Source: Candidatus Tityobacter terrigena (GTDB lineage Bacteria > Vulcanimicrobiota > Vulcanimicrobiia > Vulcanimicrobiales > Vulcanimicrobiaceae). Taken from it: 64,000 nucleotides of DNA. The notes beneath the pieces were generated by a model that was not told the origin of the DNA, ran no database searches, and worked only from the letters and a program-made list of their open reading frames with translations. Both the position numbers and the translations under genes were made by a program. Where the stretch lies: contig PMHO01000053.1 of assembly GCA_003156715.1 (NCBI GenBank), forward strand, positions 1 through 64,000, given 5' to 3'. Of this stretch, positions 1 through 7,485 are shown in pieces; position 1 is the first letter of the stretch; each line of letters begins with the position of its first letter.

Positions 1-64
1 CCAGGATCGCGGCGCCCAGCGATGTCCGCAGGGCGAGGCCGCGAGAGATTTTTGGTTGACGCAT
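1..64 (-). CDS. Secreted AOC-like protein, 5' end only (cut by window edge)
   Basis: Only the first 21 codons are inside the window. The peptide begins MRQPKISRGLALRTSLGAAI, almost identical to the start of the complete gene ending at 2687 (MRQPEISRGLVLRTSLCAAI). The start codon is ATG at 62-64, with GGAG seven bases upstream. About 150 bp of upstream DNA also match the region upstream of the 2687-3286 gene, so the two genes and their control regions are duplicates. The product is presumably exported, since the sequence begins like a signal peptide. Its function is unknown. Confidence 0.75.
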   Translation of the reverse strand, partial: MRQPKISRGLALRTSLGAAIL

Positions 65-186
65 GACAATACTCCAGGGGCACAGGGCCCAGATTTTGTG
101 CGGGCTTCGGCGAGACATCTCTGCAGCGATCGTGGTCGCTGCGGTGGCTCGCTCGAGCTTCCGATCCGATTATCAAGCGTTGCCGT

Positions 187-201
187 CCGGAAATCGTCCG
201 G
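187..201. promoter_or_regulatory. Conserved inverted repeat upstream of partial gene
   Basis: CCGGA-N5-TCCGG lies about 125 bp upstream of the start at 64. It is preserved base for base in the upstream region of the paralogue (3408-3422). Conservation between otherwise diverging copies suggests an operator or transcript element. It could simply be recent common ancestry. Confidence 0.3.
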
Positions 202-296
202 CTCAGCTGCTCCGATTGGACAACGTCACCTTCGCGTTCGCCGGGAGAGCCAGTGCCTCGAGCCCCGACAGCGTCGCTGGAAAAACCCGGCGACAC

Positions 297-1688
297 CTAA
301 TCAGGACCCCGCGGGTCAATTGCTCGGTGCCGCAAAGGATCAAGTACTCGGTGCCGTTCCAGCAGGATCGCTTCGACGCTTCGGTCGACGTCATTCTCAG
401 TCGTCACCCAGCTAGAGACGCTGATGCGCATGGCGGCGCGGCCGCGCCACATGGTGCCACCGCACCAGCACGTGCCCTCGTTCTGAACGCGTGCAATGAT
501 GCGGTTCGTCGTTTCATCATCGCCGAACGCGACCACTACCTGGTTCAGCACGACGTCGTTGAGGACCTCAACGCCGGCAGCCGAGAGCCGTTCGGCAAAT
601 CTCGCTGCGAGCCGGCAATCATGTTCGATCAGGTCGGCGAGGCCGAAGCGGCCGAGGGAACGTAGCGCCGCCCAAATTTCGACGGCACGAGCGCGCCGCG
701 ATGCTTCGGGCGTATGGAACCATGGTTCGCGCTGCGGAGTGATCGCAATGTATGGCGCGCTCACGCTCATGGCCGCCTCCAGGTCTGCTGCGCTGCGAAC
801 GAAAGCGAGCCCGGAATCATAGGGCACGTTCAACCATTTGTGACAGTCTACGGACCACGAATCGGCCCGATCGAAACCGGCAACGAGATGAGCACGCTGG
901 GGCGCTGCGGCCGCCCATAAGCCGAAGGCGCCGTCGACGTGGACCCATGCGCCGGCTTGGGTTGCACGTGCGCACACGTCGGCGGCAGGATCAAACGCTC
1001 CGCTGTTGACGTTCCCCGCCTGAATGCATACGATCGTGCGATCGTCGAGATCCGGAAGCGCGGCGGCTCGCATGCGCCCTTGCCGGTCGGTCGGAACTCG
1101 CAGAACGCGCGTCCGGCCAAAACCGACGAGAGAAAGTGCTTTCAGCAGAGAGACATGTACCTCGTCGCCGACCACGACCCTGAGCGGCGGCGCTCCGAAC
1201 AGGCCATCTTCCTCAACGTTCCACCCTGCCCGCGCCAGGAGCGCGTGGCGTGCGGCGGCGAGCCCGGTGAAGTTCGCCATCGTCGCGCCGGTGACGAAGC
1301 CGACGGCGCACGTTGACGGCAATCCGAAAAGCTGGCGCAGCCATTCCGCGGCGACGTCTTCCAAATGCGCAGCGACGGGCGACATTGCGCGCACGGCGAC
1401 ATTTTGGTCCCATGCGCCGGCGAGCCAATTACACGCGAGCGCGACCGGAAGCGTACCGCCCGTTACGAAGCCGAAATAGCGGCCACCGGTCGACGCCACC
1501 GTCGCCGGCGACCCGACTTCGTCGAGCAGACGCAAGACCGTCGCTGGTTCCTCGGAGTGCTCCGGAAGAGTGCCTCCCAGCGCATGCAGCGCCGCGATCT
1601 CTTGATCACGCGGAGCAACCCGCCGCTGACCGATTTCCTCAGCGTAGCGCGCGGAGCGCGACGCCGCATCCATGAGCAACTTTCGCAC
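297..1688 (-). CDS. Pyridoxal-phosphate-dependent decarboxylase (group II)
   Basis: 463-residue fold-type I PLP enzyme of the aromatic-L-amino-acid/glutamate decarboxylase family. It would remove the alpha-carboxyl of an amino acid in the cytoplasm; the substrate cannot be told from sequence. Visible motifs are DEVHVS with the cofactor-stacking His (about residue 178), HVDGAFG with the PLP-binding Asp (about 252), and DCHKWLNVPYD with the Schiff-base Lys (about 284). I chose the GTG start at 1688 because GAGGTG lies four bases upstream and the protein then begins MRKLLMDAASRSARY, as relatives do. The frame stays open upstream to a TTG at 1754 without support. It lies between a methyltransferase and the partial secreted-protein gene, all on the minus strand. 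Confidence 0.9.
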   Translation of the reverse strand: MRKLLMDAASRSARYAEEIGQRRVAPRDQEIAALHALGGTLPEHSEEPATVLRLLDEVGSPATVASTGGRYFGFVTGGTLPVALACNWLAGAWDQNVAVRAMSPVAAHLEDVAAEWLRQLFGLPSTCAVGFVTGATMANFTGLAAARHALLARAGWNVEEDGLFGAPPLRVVVGDEVHVSLLKALSLVGFGRTRVLRVPTDRQGRMRAAALPDLDDRTIVCIQAGNVNSGAFDPAADVCARATQAGAWVHVDGAFGLWAAAAPQRAHLVAGFDRADSWSVDCHKWLNVPYDSGLAFVRSAADLEAAMSVSAPYIAITPQREPWFHTPEASRRARAVEIWAALRSLGRFGLADLIEHDCRLAARFAERLSAAGVEVLNDVVLNQVVVAFGDDETTNRIIARVQNEGTCWCGGTMWRGRAAMRISVSSWVTTENDVDRSVEAILLERHRVLDPLRHRAIDPRGPD

Positions 1689-1776
1689 GTCACACCTCGT
1701 AGCGCCTTCAGCTTCGAAGCGTCGAACGTCCTGCCGCCGGCATTTGCATGGCAACTAACCTTTCAGTGGGTACGCA

Positions 1777-2622
1777 TCAGTGCCGGGTGATGATGATCTC
1801 TAGGTATTCGCTGGGCGCGACCATCGAGCCGTCGCCGGAGCGATTGAACTCTGCGGCGAGGCTCTGAAGATCCTTCTCGAGCGCCGATTGCTCGGGCGAT
1901 GGGAGCGTGGCGAACGCTTTGAGCACCGGTCCGTAATAGGTCTTGAAGACCTCGATGAAATGCGCGGCCGAGCGGTAACGGAAGACGAAGTGCCGTTGCG
2001 CCGACGCGACTGAAGACGCGTGCGGCTCGAACAACTCGGTCAATCGCGCGCGCGTTCCCCAGAGTGCCGGGGACTTGGCACCGGCAGGCGGCGGTACGTG
2101 CTTCCCGATCGTCTTGAACAGCCGACCGACGAAGCTTTCCGGCGTCCAATTGGCAAGCCCGATCCTTCCGCCGCGCTTGCAGACGCGCACGAGCTCGGAG
2201 GCGGCGCGCTCCTGATTGGGAGCAAACATCACGCCGAACGTCGAGACGACGACGTCGAAGCTCTCGTCCGGAAACGGCAGCGCTTCGGCATCGGCTTCCC
2301 GGAAATCGACGCGCAGGCCCTCGGCCTCGGCACGTTCGCGCCCGCGTTCGAGCAACGCCGGCACGTAATCGGTGGAAACCACGCTGCACCAGCGCCGCGC
2401 GGCCGCAAGCGAGACGTTCCCGTTGCCGGCCGCCACATCAAGGACGGCAGATCCCGGGCGGAGGTCGAGGGCCTCGCACAGCTCCTCGCCTACGATTTGC
2501 AACGTCGTGCCGACGATGGCATAGTCGCCGGACGACCACGCGCCGCGCTGGCGCGTTTTGAGGGCCTCGAGGTCGAGCGTAACCGGTGGGGACTCTTGAG
2601 TCATCGTGGTAGCTGAATTCAT
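1777..2622 (-). CDS. Class I SAM-dependent methyltransferase (UbiE-like)
   Basis: 281-residue soluble methyltransferase. Motif I is VLDVAAGNGN (about residues 60-69), the adenosine-binding acidic segment is VVSTD, and DAEALPFPDESFDVV (about 111-125) is the usual post-motif of the Methyltransf_11/UbiE group. The acceptor is unknown; small hydrophobic molecules are common in this family. The start at ATG 2622 is favoured because GGAG sits seven bases upstream; an in-frame ATG at 2628 is too close to it. About 90 bp separate it from the decarboxylase downstream, so co-transcription is possible. Confidence 0.88.
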   Translation of the reverse strand: MNSATTMTQESPPVTLDLEALKTRQRGAWSSGDYAIVGTTLQIVGEELCEALDLRPGSAVLDVAAGNGNVSLAAARRWCSVVSTDYVPALLERGRERAEAEGLRVDFREADAEALPFPDESFDVVVSTFGVMFAPNQERAASELVRVCKRGGRIGLANWTPESFVGRLFKTIGKHVPPPAGAKSPALWGTRARLTELFEPHASSVASAQRHFVFRYRSAAHFIEVFKTYYGPVLKAFATLPSPEQSALEKDLQSLAAEFNRSGDGSMVAPSEYLEIIITRH

Positions 2623-2686
2623 GGGCATTCTCCGTCGGAAGGCGGGTGAATACAATTAGTGGTGCCGCAAACAGTGCTCCCTGGGA

Positions 2687-3286
2687 CTATTGTGCGACGC
2701 AATGCCTTGGGGGTGGGGGGCAGTGCATGCCTGATAGCGCAAGAAATGCCTCACCGTCCGCTAGTTCGTCGATGCTGAAGATACCGCCGCCGGCCGTGTA
2801 GCCGGCATATCGCCCCGTTCCACCTACGATGTCAAAGAGACCGTTCGTGGTTGAGGCGCCAGAGGGCTGCACGCAGTTGTAATCAACGAGGTTGTACACC
2901 ATCGTACTCCCGTCTGACGTCACGATCTGAGCCCGGCGGTACTCGGCGTGACAGGCGGCGCCACCAAAACCATATTGTGAGACGCTGGGGATCTTGGCGA
3001 ACGTCTTGCCGGGAACTGGCGAGCTCAATGGCTGCCAAACCGCGTCTCCGAACGGCTCGCCCTCTACGTAGAACGTTGCCGAAGAGCTGGCACGTACGCC
3101 AATGATGTTGATGATCCCAACGTTCTTAAGCGGATTGGTAGATTGTGCTTGAAAGGGGGCGATCGAATGGACGACGGCGGTGGCGGGGCGGGCGAGAGCG
3201 AACGCGGTCGCGCCGGTTCCGGCTAGGATCGCGGCGCACAGCGACGTCCGCAGCACGAGGCCGCGCGAGATTTCCGGTTGACGCAT
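2687..3286 (-). CDS. Secreted protein with allene-oxide-cyclase-like barrel signature
   Basis: 199-residue protein with an N-terminal signal peptide (hydrophobic residues about 12-32, likely cut after ATA near 37). The C-terminal half carries GGTGRYAGYTAGGG (155-168), the pattern seen in allene oxide cyclase-like and related barrel proteins. Three Cys (112, 138 and one near the C-terminus) could form disulfides outside the cytoplasm. The start at ATG 3286 is backed by GGAG seven bases upstream and by the identical start in the copy at 1-64. The frame is open further upstream to 3580, but that stretch is the duplicated non-coding leader. Function unknown. Confidence 0.75.
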   Translation of the reverse strand: MRQPEISRGLVLRTSLCAAILAGTGATAFALARPATAVVHSIAPFQAQSTNPLKNVGIINIIGVRASSSATFYVEGEPFGDAVWQPLSSPVPGKTFAKIPSVSQYGFGGAACHAEYRRAQIVTSDGSTMVYNLVDYNCVQPSGASTTNGLFDIVGGTGRYAGYTAGGGIFSIDELADGEAFLALSGMHCPPPPRHCVAQ

Positions 3287-3407
3287 GACACTACTCCATC
3301 GGGCACGGGGCCCAGATCGTGTGGCTTCGTCGAGACATCCAAGCAGCGATCGGGGTCGCTGCGGCGGCTCGCTCGGAGGTTCCGATCCGATTATCAGGCG
3401 TCGGCGT

Positions 3408-3422
3408 CCGGAAATCGTCCGG
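3408..3422. promoter_or_regulatory. Conserved inverted repeat upstream of AOC-like gene
   Basis: CCGGA-AATCG-TCCGG, the same element as at 187-201, lies about 120 bp upstream of the start at 3286. It overlaps the 3' side of the untranslated region between this gene and the convergent-side neighbour. The regulatory role is inferred only from its conservation in both copies. Confidence 0.3.
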
Positions 3423-3533
3423 CTCGCCGGCGTCAGCTGATGGGCAGGTCCGACGGCCGCGCCCCATCGACGAGCCGACGCCGCGGGCTGGAGGGCGCGT
3501 CGTTGCCTGCGCGTCGCGGCGCCAGCTTGAATC

Positions 3534-4790
3534 CTACGTGTTACGTGGAATGTCGGCGCACGCGATCGGAACGCTAGCACCGGGCCTCGACCCGACGACG
3601 ATGGCGAAGTGGCCGTTCATAAGGTACGACAGCCGAACGTTTCGCACCAAACCCGATCCGGTACCGTCGATCACATCACCGAGGTGATACTCACCATACG
3701 GGTACGGCTGCGTGCACTGGCCTTGACGAATCTCCGCCACGGCGCGCGAAGCGCTTTCGGAGAGGTTGATCGTAACCGCAACGTCGTGGCCGGTCTGCGT
3801 GAGGGTCGCCACGCCTGATGCGCCGGCAGTCCTCGCTCGTGCTCGCATCCGGACGACGATCGTTCCGCCGGCCTCGCTCGTGCGCGAGGCAAAGGACGTG
3901 GCGCGCGCCACGATCGGGCGACTGCTCGGGGCCTGCGCCAGATACCTTGCAATAAAGGCGGCAATCGTGTTCACGACGCTCGCCTTTTGTCGCGGAGTGC
4001 CATCGCCGTAGAGGGCATCGAAGGCATGCTCGGCTCCCGGGTAGGTTACGAGGGTCACGTTCATGCCGACGCGCTTCGCGTTTTCGGCGAGTGCGATGCA
4101 CGACGCGACCGGGACGTGCGAATCGAAGGTCCCCATCGCGATCAGCAGCGGGATTGACGTACGGTAGACCGCGGTATCCCGGCGCACCGGCGACGTTCCG
4201 CCTTTCCACGCGCCGTAGGGGTCCTGACAGTATCCGTAGTCCGCGACAGCCATCTTGAAGGGCAGCGGCCGCACGCGATCGGCTCGCTCGACGATCGCCT
4301 CGAGAACGGCGGTGCCTCCGCCGGAACGCCCGATCACTCCGACCTCGTCTTTACGCACGAACGATTGGCGGGCAAGAAACGAGCCGGCATCCCAGGCATC
4401 CTGGCCGCGTGCTTGCGGCCCCAATTTCCAATGCTCGGCGAACGCCAGATGACGCGCCGTAAAACTGTCGACGATCAGCGCCACGTAGCCGGCCGACTGC
4501 AAGCGGAGGGCCCACGGTATTTCCCAGTTTTGGAAGCCTTCGGCGCCCGACGTTCCGGACATGATCGCGATTGCCGGCGCGGGAGCACTCGATTCCGGCC
4601 GGTACAGCACGCCGGTTAGCTCGACCCCCGGCGTGCTCGAGGGGAACGTGACGCGAATCGAAGATGAAGGCGCTGCATCTGCGGCCGGCACCGGGAAGCC
4701 TGACGTCAAGAGGCCCGACGCGAGCGCCGCCACGACGAGGGCTCGCGCCACGAGGCGAGCGCTTGAAACCAAATGCTTTTGCACGATCAC
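3534..4790 (-). CDS. Exported dienelactone-hydrolase-like enzyme with C-terminal SOD/CHRD-like domain
   Basis: 418 residues. A signal peptide covers about 1-39. Residues 45-285 form an alpha/beta hydrolase of the dienelactone hydrolase group, with nucleophile motif GRSGGG (Ser156), acid Asp223 (GTFDSHVP) and His255 (GAEHAF), so the triad looks complete. Residues about 326-416 form a separate beta-rich domain (ATLTQTGHDVAVTINLSES, then QGQC and PIACADIP). It matches in layout the small secreted protein at 52934-53350, though the His pair of that protein is absent here. The ATG at 4788-4790 overlaps the stop of the upstream dehydrogenase gene, giving translational coupling. The substrate is unknown; an ester or lactone in the periplasm is likely. 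Confidence 0.85.
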   Translation of the reverse strand: MIVQKHLVSSARLVARALVVAALASGLLTSGFPVPAADAAPSSSIRVTFPSSTPGVELTGVLYRPESSAPAPAIAIMSGTSGAEGFQNWEIPWALRLQSAGYVALIVDSFTARHLAFAEHWKLGPQARGQDAWDAGSFLARQSFVRKDEVGVIGRSGGGTAVLEAIVERADRVRPLPFKMAVADYGYCQDPYGAWKGGTSPVRRDTAVYRTSIPLLIAMGTFDSHVPVASCIALAENAKRVGMNVTLVTYPGAEHAFDALYGDGTPRQKASVVNTIAAFIARYLAQAPSSRPIVARATSFASRTSEAGGTIVVRMRARARTAGASGVATLTQTGHDVAVTINLSESASRAVAEIRQGQCTQPYPYGEYHLGDVIDGTGSGLVRNVRLSYLMNGHFAIVVGSRPGASVPIACADIPRNT

Positions 4791-5719
4791 GCAGCGCCCG
4801 CGACCGTGCGCGACGAAGCCTCTTCAAGCGCGAGCGTCAGGGCGATGTAGTCGCGTTCACCTAACCCACTTGCGGCCGCATTCTCAAATTCAGGCAGAAT
4901 GCCGTTGAGCACGGGCACCGAAATGCCAACGCGCTCGGCCGCTCCAAGCGCCAATCGAAGATCTTTCAACAGGGCGTTCAGCGCGAAGCGCGGCTCGCTG
5001 TCGCGATCGAGTAGCTGTTGTGCCTTCCCGGTCGCGACGCGTTCGAAGGCACGCAGGAGCATCTCCATAACGATCCGCCGGTCGACTTCCGCGCGTTCGC
5101 ACATCGCGCTCAGCTCGCCAAGCGCCGCCGCAACGACGCCGAGGACCGAATTGTTCGCCAGTTTCAAATAGGCACTCGCGACGGGGGAGCCCGTGTACGT
5201 CACGGTATTTCCGAGTGAATCGAGCACATCACGTGCCACCTCGAATACCGCGCGCTCGCCGCCCGGGAGGATCGTCAATGACCCTTGCCGCGCCGCATCA
5301 ACGCTGCCCACAACGGGCGCCGCCAGAAAAGGGATGCCGTGTTCGGACGCCGCCTGCGCGAGCGCTTCATACATTTGCGGCGAGAGCGTTGACATCTCGA
5401 TGACGACTTGCGATTTGCGGGCGGCCGGGATCACTCGCGCCAGACTCACCTCACGCGCGACGTCGTCGCCCCATAGCATCACGATGACTGTGTCGACGCC
5501 GGCCACAAGCGCTTCCGGCGACTCGCAGGCTACGGCCCCAAGAGCCACGAGTTCTTCGGCGGGCCGCGGCGACCGGTTCCACACCGAGACACGATAACCG
5601 CGCGCGAGGAGGTTGCGCGCCATCGCGCTGCCCATTTTCCCCAAACCAACGACCCCGACGCGTTTCGTACCATGCGCGATGGACGAATCGTCCTGTCCCT
5701 GATCTCCGTGACTTTCCAC
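4787..5719 (-). CDS. NAD(P)-dependent beta-hydroxyacid dehydrogenase (3-hydroxyisobutyrate dehydrogenase family)
   Basis: 310-residue cytoplasmic oxidoreductase. The Rossmann motif VGVVGLGKMG is at 21-30 and the catalytic-Lys segment YLKLANN is at 185-190 (Lys186). The substrate-binding segment in this family is normally DAPVSGG; here it is AAPVVGSVDAA, which moves the protein toward the glyoxylate/succinic-semialdehyde-reductase-like or imine-reductase-like branches. The start is GTG at 5719. Its stop overlaps the start of the exported hydrolase by four bases, so both are on one transcript. It is divergent from the cupin gene at 6046. Confidence 0.88.
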   Translation of the reverse strand: MESHGDQGQDDSSIAHGTKRVGVVGLGKMGSAMARNLLARGYRVSVWNRSPRPAEELVALGAVACESPEALVAGVDTVIVMLWGDDVAREVSLARVIPAARKSQVVIEMSTLSPQMYEALAQAASEHGIPFLAAPVVGSVDAARQGSLTILPGGERAVFEVARDVLDSLGNTVTYTGSPVASAYLKLANNSVLGVVAAALGELSAMCERAEVDRRIVMEMLLRAFERVATGKAQQLLDRDSEPRFALNALLKDLRLALGAAERVGISVPVLNGILPEFENAAASGLGERDYIALTLALEEASSRTVAGAA

Positions 5720-6045
5720 GTTCTTTGCCTTCCGCTACGTAAATGGGCGTATTTGCGTATTTGCCGGTTCGTGCGCTCGATGCAGGACCCCGGACCGGTC
5801 CAAGCATGACACGGACACTCATTGACGTCAAATAGATATTTCGGCGATACTGATAAATCCTTACTTATATCTTTCGGCCGGAACGGCTACGGCTGGACGG
5901 CGCCGCGCGCCCGGCGGTGGGGGGGACAAGGCGGGTATAGGAGCGCTATTCCTTGCCGGCGCCCAGTTCGCGATCGGTGCGGCAGCCATCGGGTGGCTGC
6001 GTCCCTCTCGTCTTCCAAGCTCGTAGGTCAAGAAGAGGATAAGAA
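5720..6045. other. Divergent intergenic region
   Basis: No gene is supported here. It separates the dehydrogenase/hydrolase operon from the cupin gene. It contains a local AT-rich patch (5822-5872) in an otherwise GC-rich sequence, so it probably holds promoters for both directions. Confidence 0.5.
5822..5831. promoter_or_regulatory. Palindrome TTGACGTCAA and possible promoter
   Basis: A perfect 10-bp palindrome starts the AT-rich patch between divergent genes. On the plus strand its first six bases (TTGACG) could be a -35 box, with GATACT 18 bases further (5846-5851) as -10 toward the cupin gene. It could equally be an operator. No experimental support. Confidence 0.3.
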
Positions 6046-6441
6046 ATGAACATCAAACGCGTTGGTTCGGAGCCGTCCGTTAAGGGCTCGGCGGACTATT
6101 TCACCGGTACGGTGCGCATCGATCCACTGTTCGATAGAGATGATCCCGCCCGGGCGACCGGCGCGCACGTGACGTTCGAACCCGGCGCTCGGACTGCATG
6201 GCACACGCACCCGCTCGGTCAGACGCTCATCGTAACATCCGGCTCCGGGCGCATCCAGCGTTGGGGCGGCCCAATCGAAGAACTTCGGCCCGGGGACGTC
6301 GCGGTGATTGACCCTGGCGAGAAGCACTGGCACGGCGCGACCCCGTCGACGGCGATGACGCATATCGCAATCCAAGAAAAACTTCACGGCAAGAACGTCG
6401 ACTGGCTCGAGAAGGTTAGCGACGAACAATACAACGGCTAG
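6046..6441 (+). CDS. Small cupin, manganese hydroxynitrile-lyase-like
   Basis: 131-residue single-domain cupin. The metal-ligand set is His53, His55, Gln59 (HTHPLGQ) and His94 (KHWHG), and His106 (MTHIAI) is also present. These are the positions I recall for the characterised Mn-dependent (R)-selective hydroxynitrile lyase of Granulicella tundricola, a protein of the same length. Many family members are annotated as (R)-mandelonitrile lyase or carboxymuconolactone-type cupins, so cleavage of a cyanohydrin is plausible but not proven. GAGG lies about nine bases upstream of the ATG. Divergent from the dehydrogenase/hydrolase pair. Confidence 0.87.
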   Translation: MNIKRVGSEPSVKGSADYFTGTVRIDPLFDRDDPARATGAHVTFEPGARTAWHTHPLGQTLIVTSGSGRIQRWGGPIEELRPGDVAVIDPGEKHWHGATPSTAMTHIAIQEKLHGKNVDWLEKVSDEQYNG

Positions 6442-6736
6442 GCAGCGACGACAAACCTCGACAGTATGCCTACCTCAGCTCGCCAAACGGCAGGCACGAT
6501 CGGGCGGGCAACTCCGCGCTCCGTGGCGACAAAACCGGCTGCGAAGAGTTACGCACGACCCGCGAGAGCGAGCGAGGCGAGGTCCGCGAGTGCGCTCACC
6601 TCGGCGCGTCCGAGATCCGAATACGCGTGTACCGTGTTGTGAACCGCGAGGGGTCGTGCAACGAATCCGCCTTGCGACCGAACGCACGGCCCCGAGCGAC
6701 TCCCGATCGCGTCCGCGCGCCGCGTACCAACCCTAC

Positions 6737-6889
6737 ATGTTGAACGCGCGCGCATCGCTCCGACAAGCAATTGATTCCTTGAGTAAGGCGAACGCGGATA
6801 AGGGCGGCCACCGGATCAACGCCATCAATCTCTGCCAGCAGGCCATCAGAGAGATCGATCTGGGCATGCGATACGCGAACAACCACTAG
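6737..6889 (+). CDS. Small KGGHR-motif protein, probably truncated
   Basis: 50 residues. The helical segment ADKGGHRINAINLCQQAI matches a family of small, usually exported bacterial proteins in which a ~25-residue signal peptide precedes a sequence like QPHM..AL..L..A...L..A..DKGGHR..A..L...AI.EV..GI. Here QPYM is encoded at the putative start, but the frame upstream (from 6590) is basic and not a signal peptide. The export signal has probably been lost or frameshifted, or the annotated ATG is an internal one. No clear ribosome-binding site. Function of the family unknown. Confidence 0.45.
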   Translation: MLNARASLRQAIDSLSKANADKGGHRINAINLCQQAIREIDLGMRYANNH

Positions 6890-6903
6890 ACGGCTGAGCT
6901 GCT

Positions 6904-7293
6904 CTACGTCGGCTGGACGGCCGGCGCAGGTTCATTGCTTCCCGTCATCGTGCCGTGCCTATGGTGGTGCGAAGCGCCGGCCGGATGGAACCCCTGAGCC
7001 TGCGCGTTAGCGAGGCACATGAATTGGCCGTTCCTCGTGCGCCCATAATACGGATCCCCAAACTCGTGATAGGCTTTGCTCTTAAGGTTGACCCACACCG
7101 GTTTCCCGCCGCAGCGCAGCCCCTTTGGGACCGCTGCGACAGTCAAGGGAAGGGCGGCTGTTTCGCGCTGCGCCTCCGTCGTGGCGGTTGCGCCCATTTG
7201 CGATGTCGACTGAGAACTCGACGATTTTCCGCCACAGCCCGATATAGCGAGCAACGCTAGGGCCGCGGTGGCCAACATACTGGACAGACGCAT
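6904..7293 (-). CDS. Small lipoprotein with secreted YHxxxxxYYGxTxxGxxM motif
   Basis: 129 residues. It has a lipoprotein signal (MRLSSMLATAALALLAISGC, lipobox LAISGC) followed by a Ser/Thr-rich linker. The central part VWVNLKSKAYHEFGDPYYG with TRNGQFMCLANAQAQG belongs to a short domain common in exported bacterial proteins (VWVNT.S..YH..G...YG.TK.G.YM.E..A...G). The tail is His-rich (SHHHRHG), possibly metal binding. GGAG lies ten bases upstream of the ATG. Function unknown. Confidence 0.75.
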   Translation of the reverse strand: MRLSSMLATAALALLAISGCGGKSSSSQSTSQMGATATTEAQRETAALPLTVAAVPKGLRCGGKPVWVNLKSKAYHEFGDPYYGRTRNGQFMCLANAQAQGFHPAGASHHHRHGTMTGSNEPAPAVQPT

Positions 7294-7485
7294 CTTCTGT
7301 TTACTCCAATCGGTGTGGCGAGCGATGTCCGGGTTGAGGTTTCCGGCTCGTCGTCGTGGCCCTCTTTCTCGAGCGCAAGACTAGCACCGCCCGAGCGACA
7401 GGCAACGCTAGAAGTAGGCCGTCGCGGCCTCGAAGCATGCGATGGAGTAGCGACGCCGGCGGCGAACGCCAAGCGGATGAGTACC

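Noticed and set aside
3287-3580. N-terminal extension of the AOC-like protein
   Set aside because: The region is the duplicated leader shared with the copy at 1-212, and a signal peptide starts at 3286.
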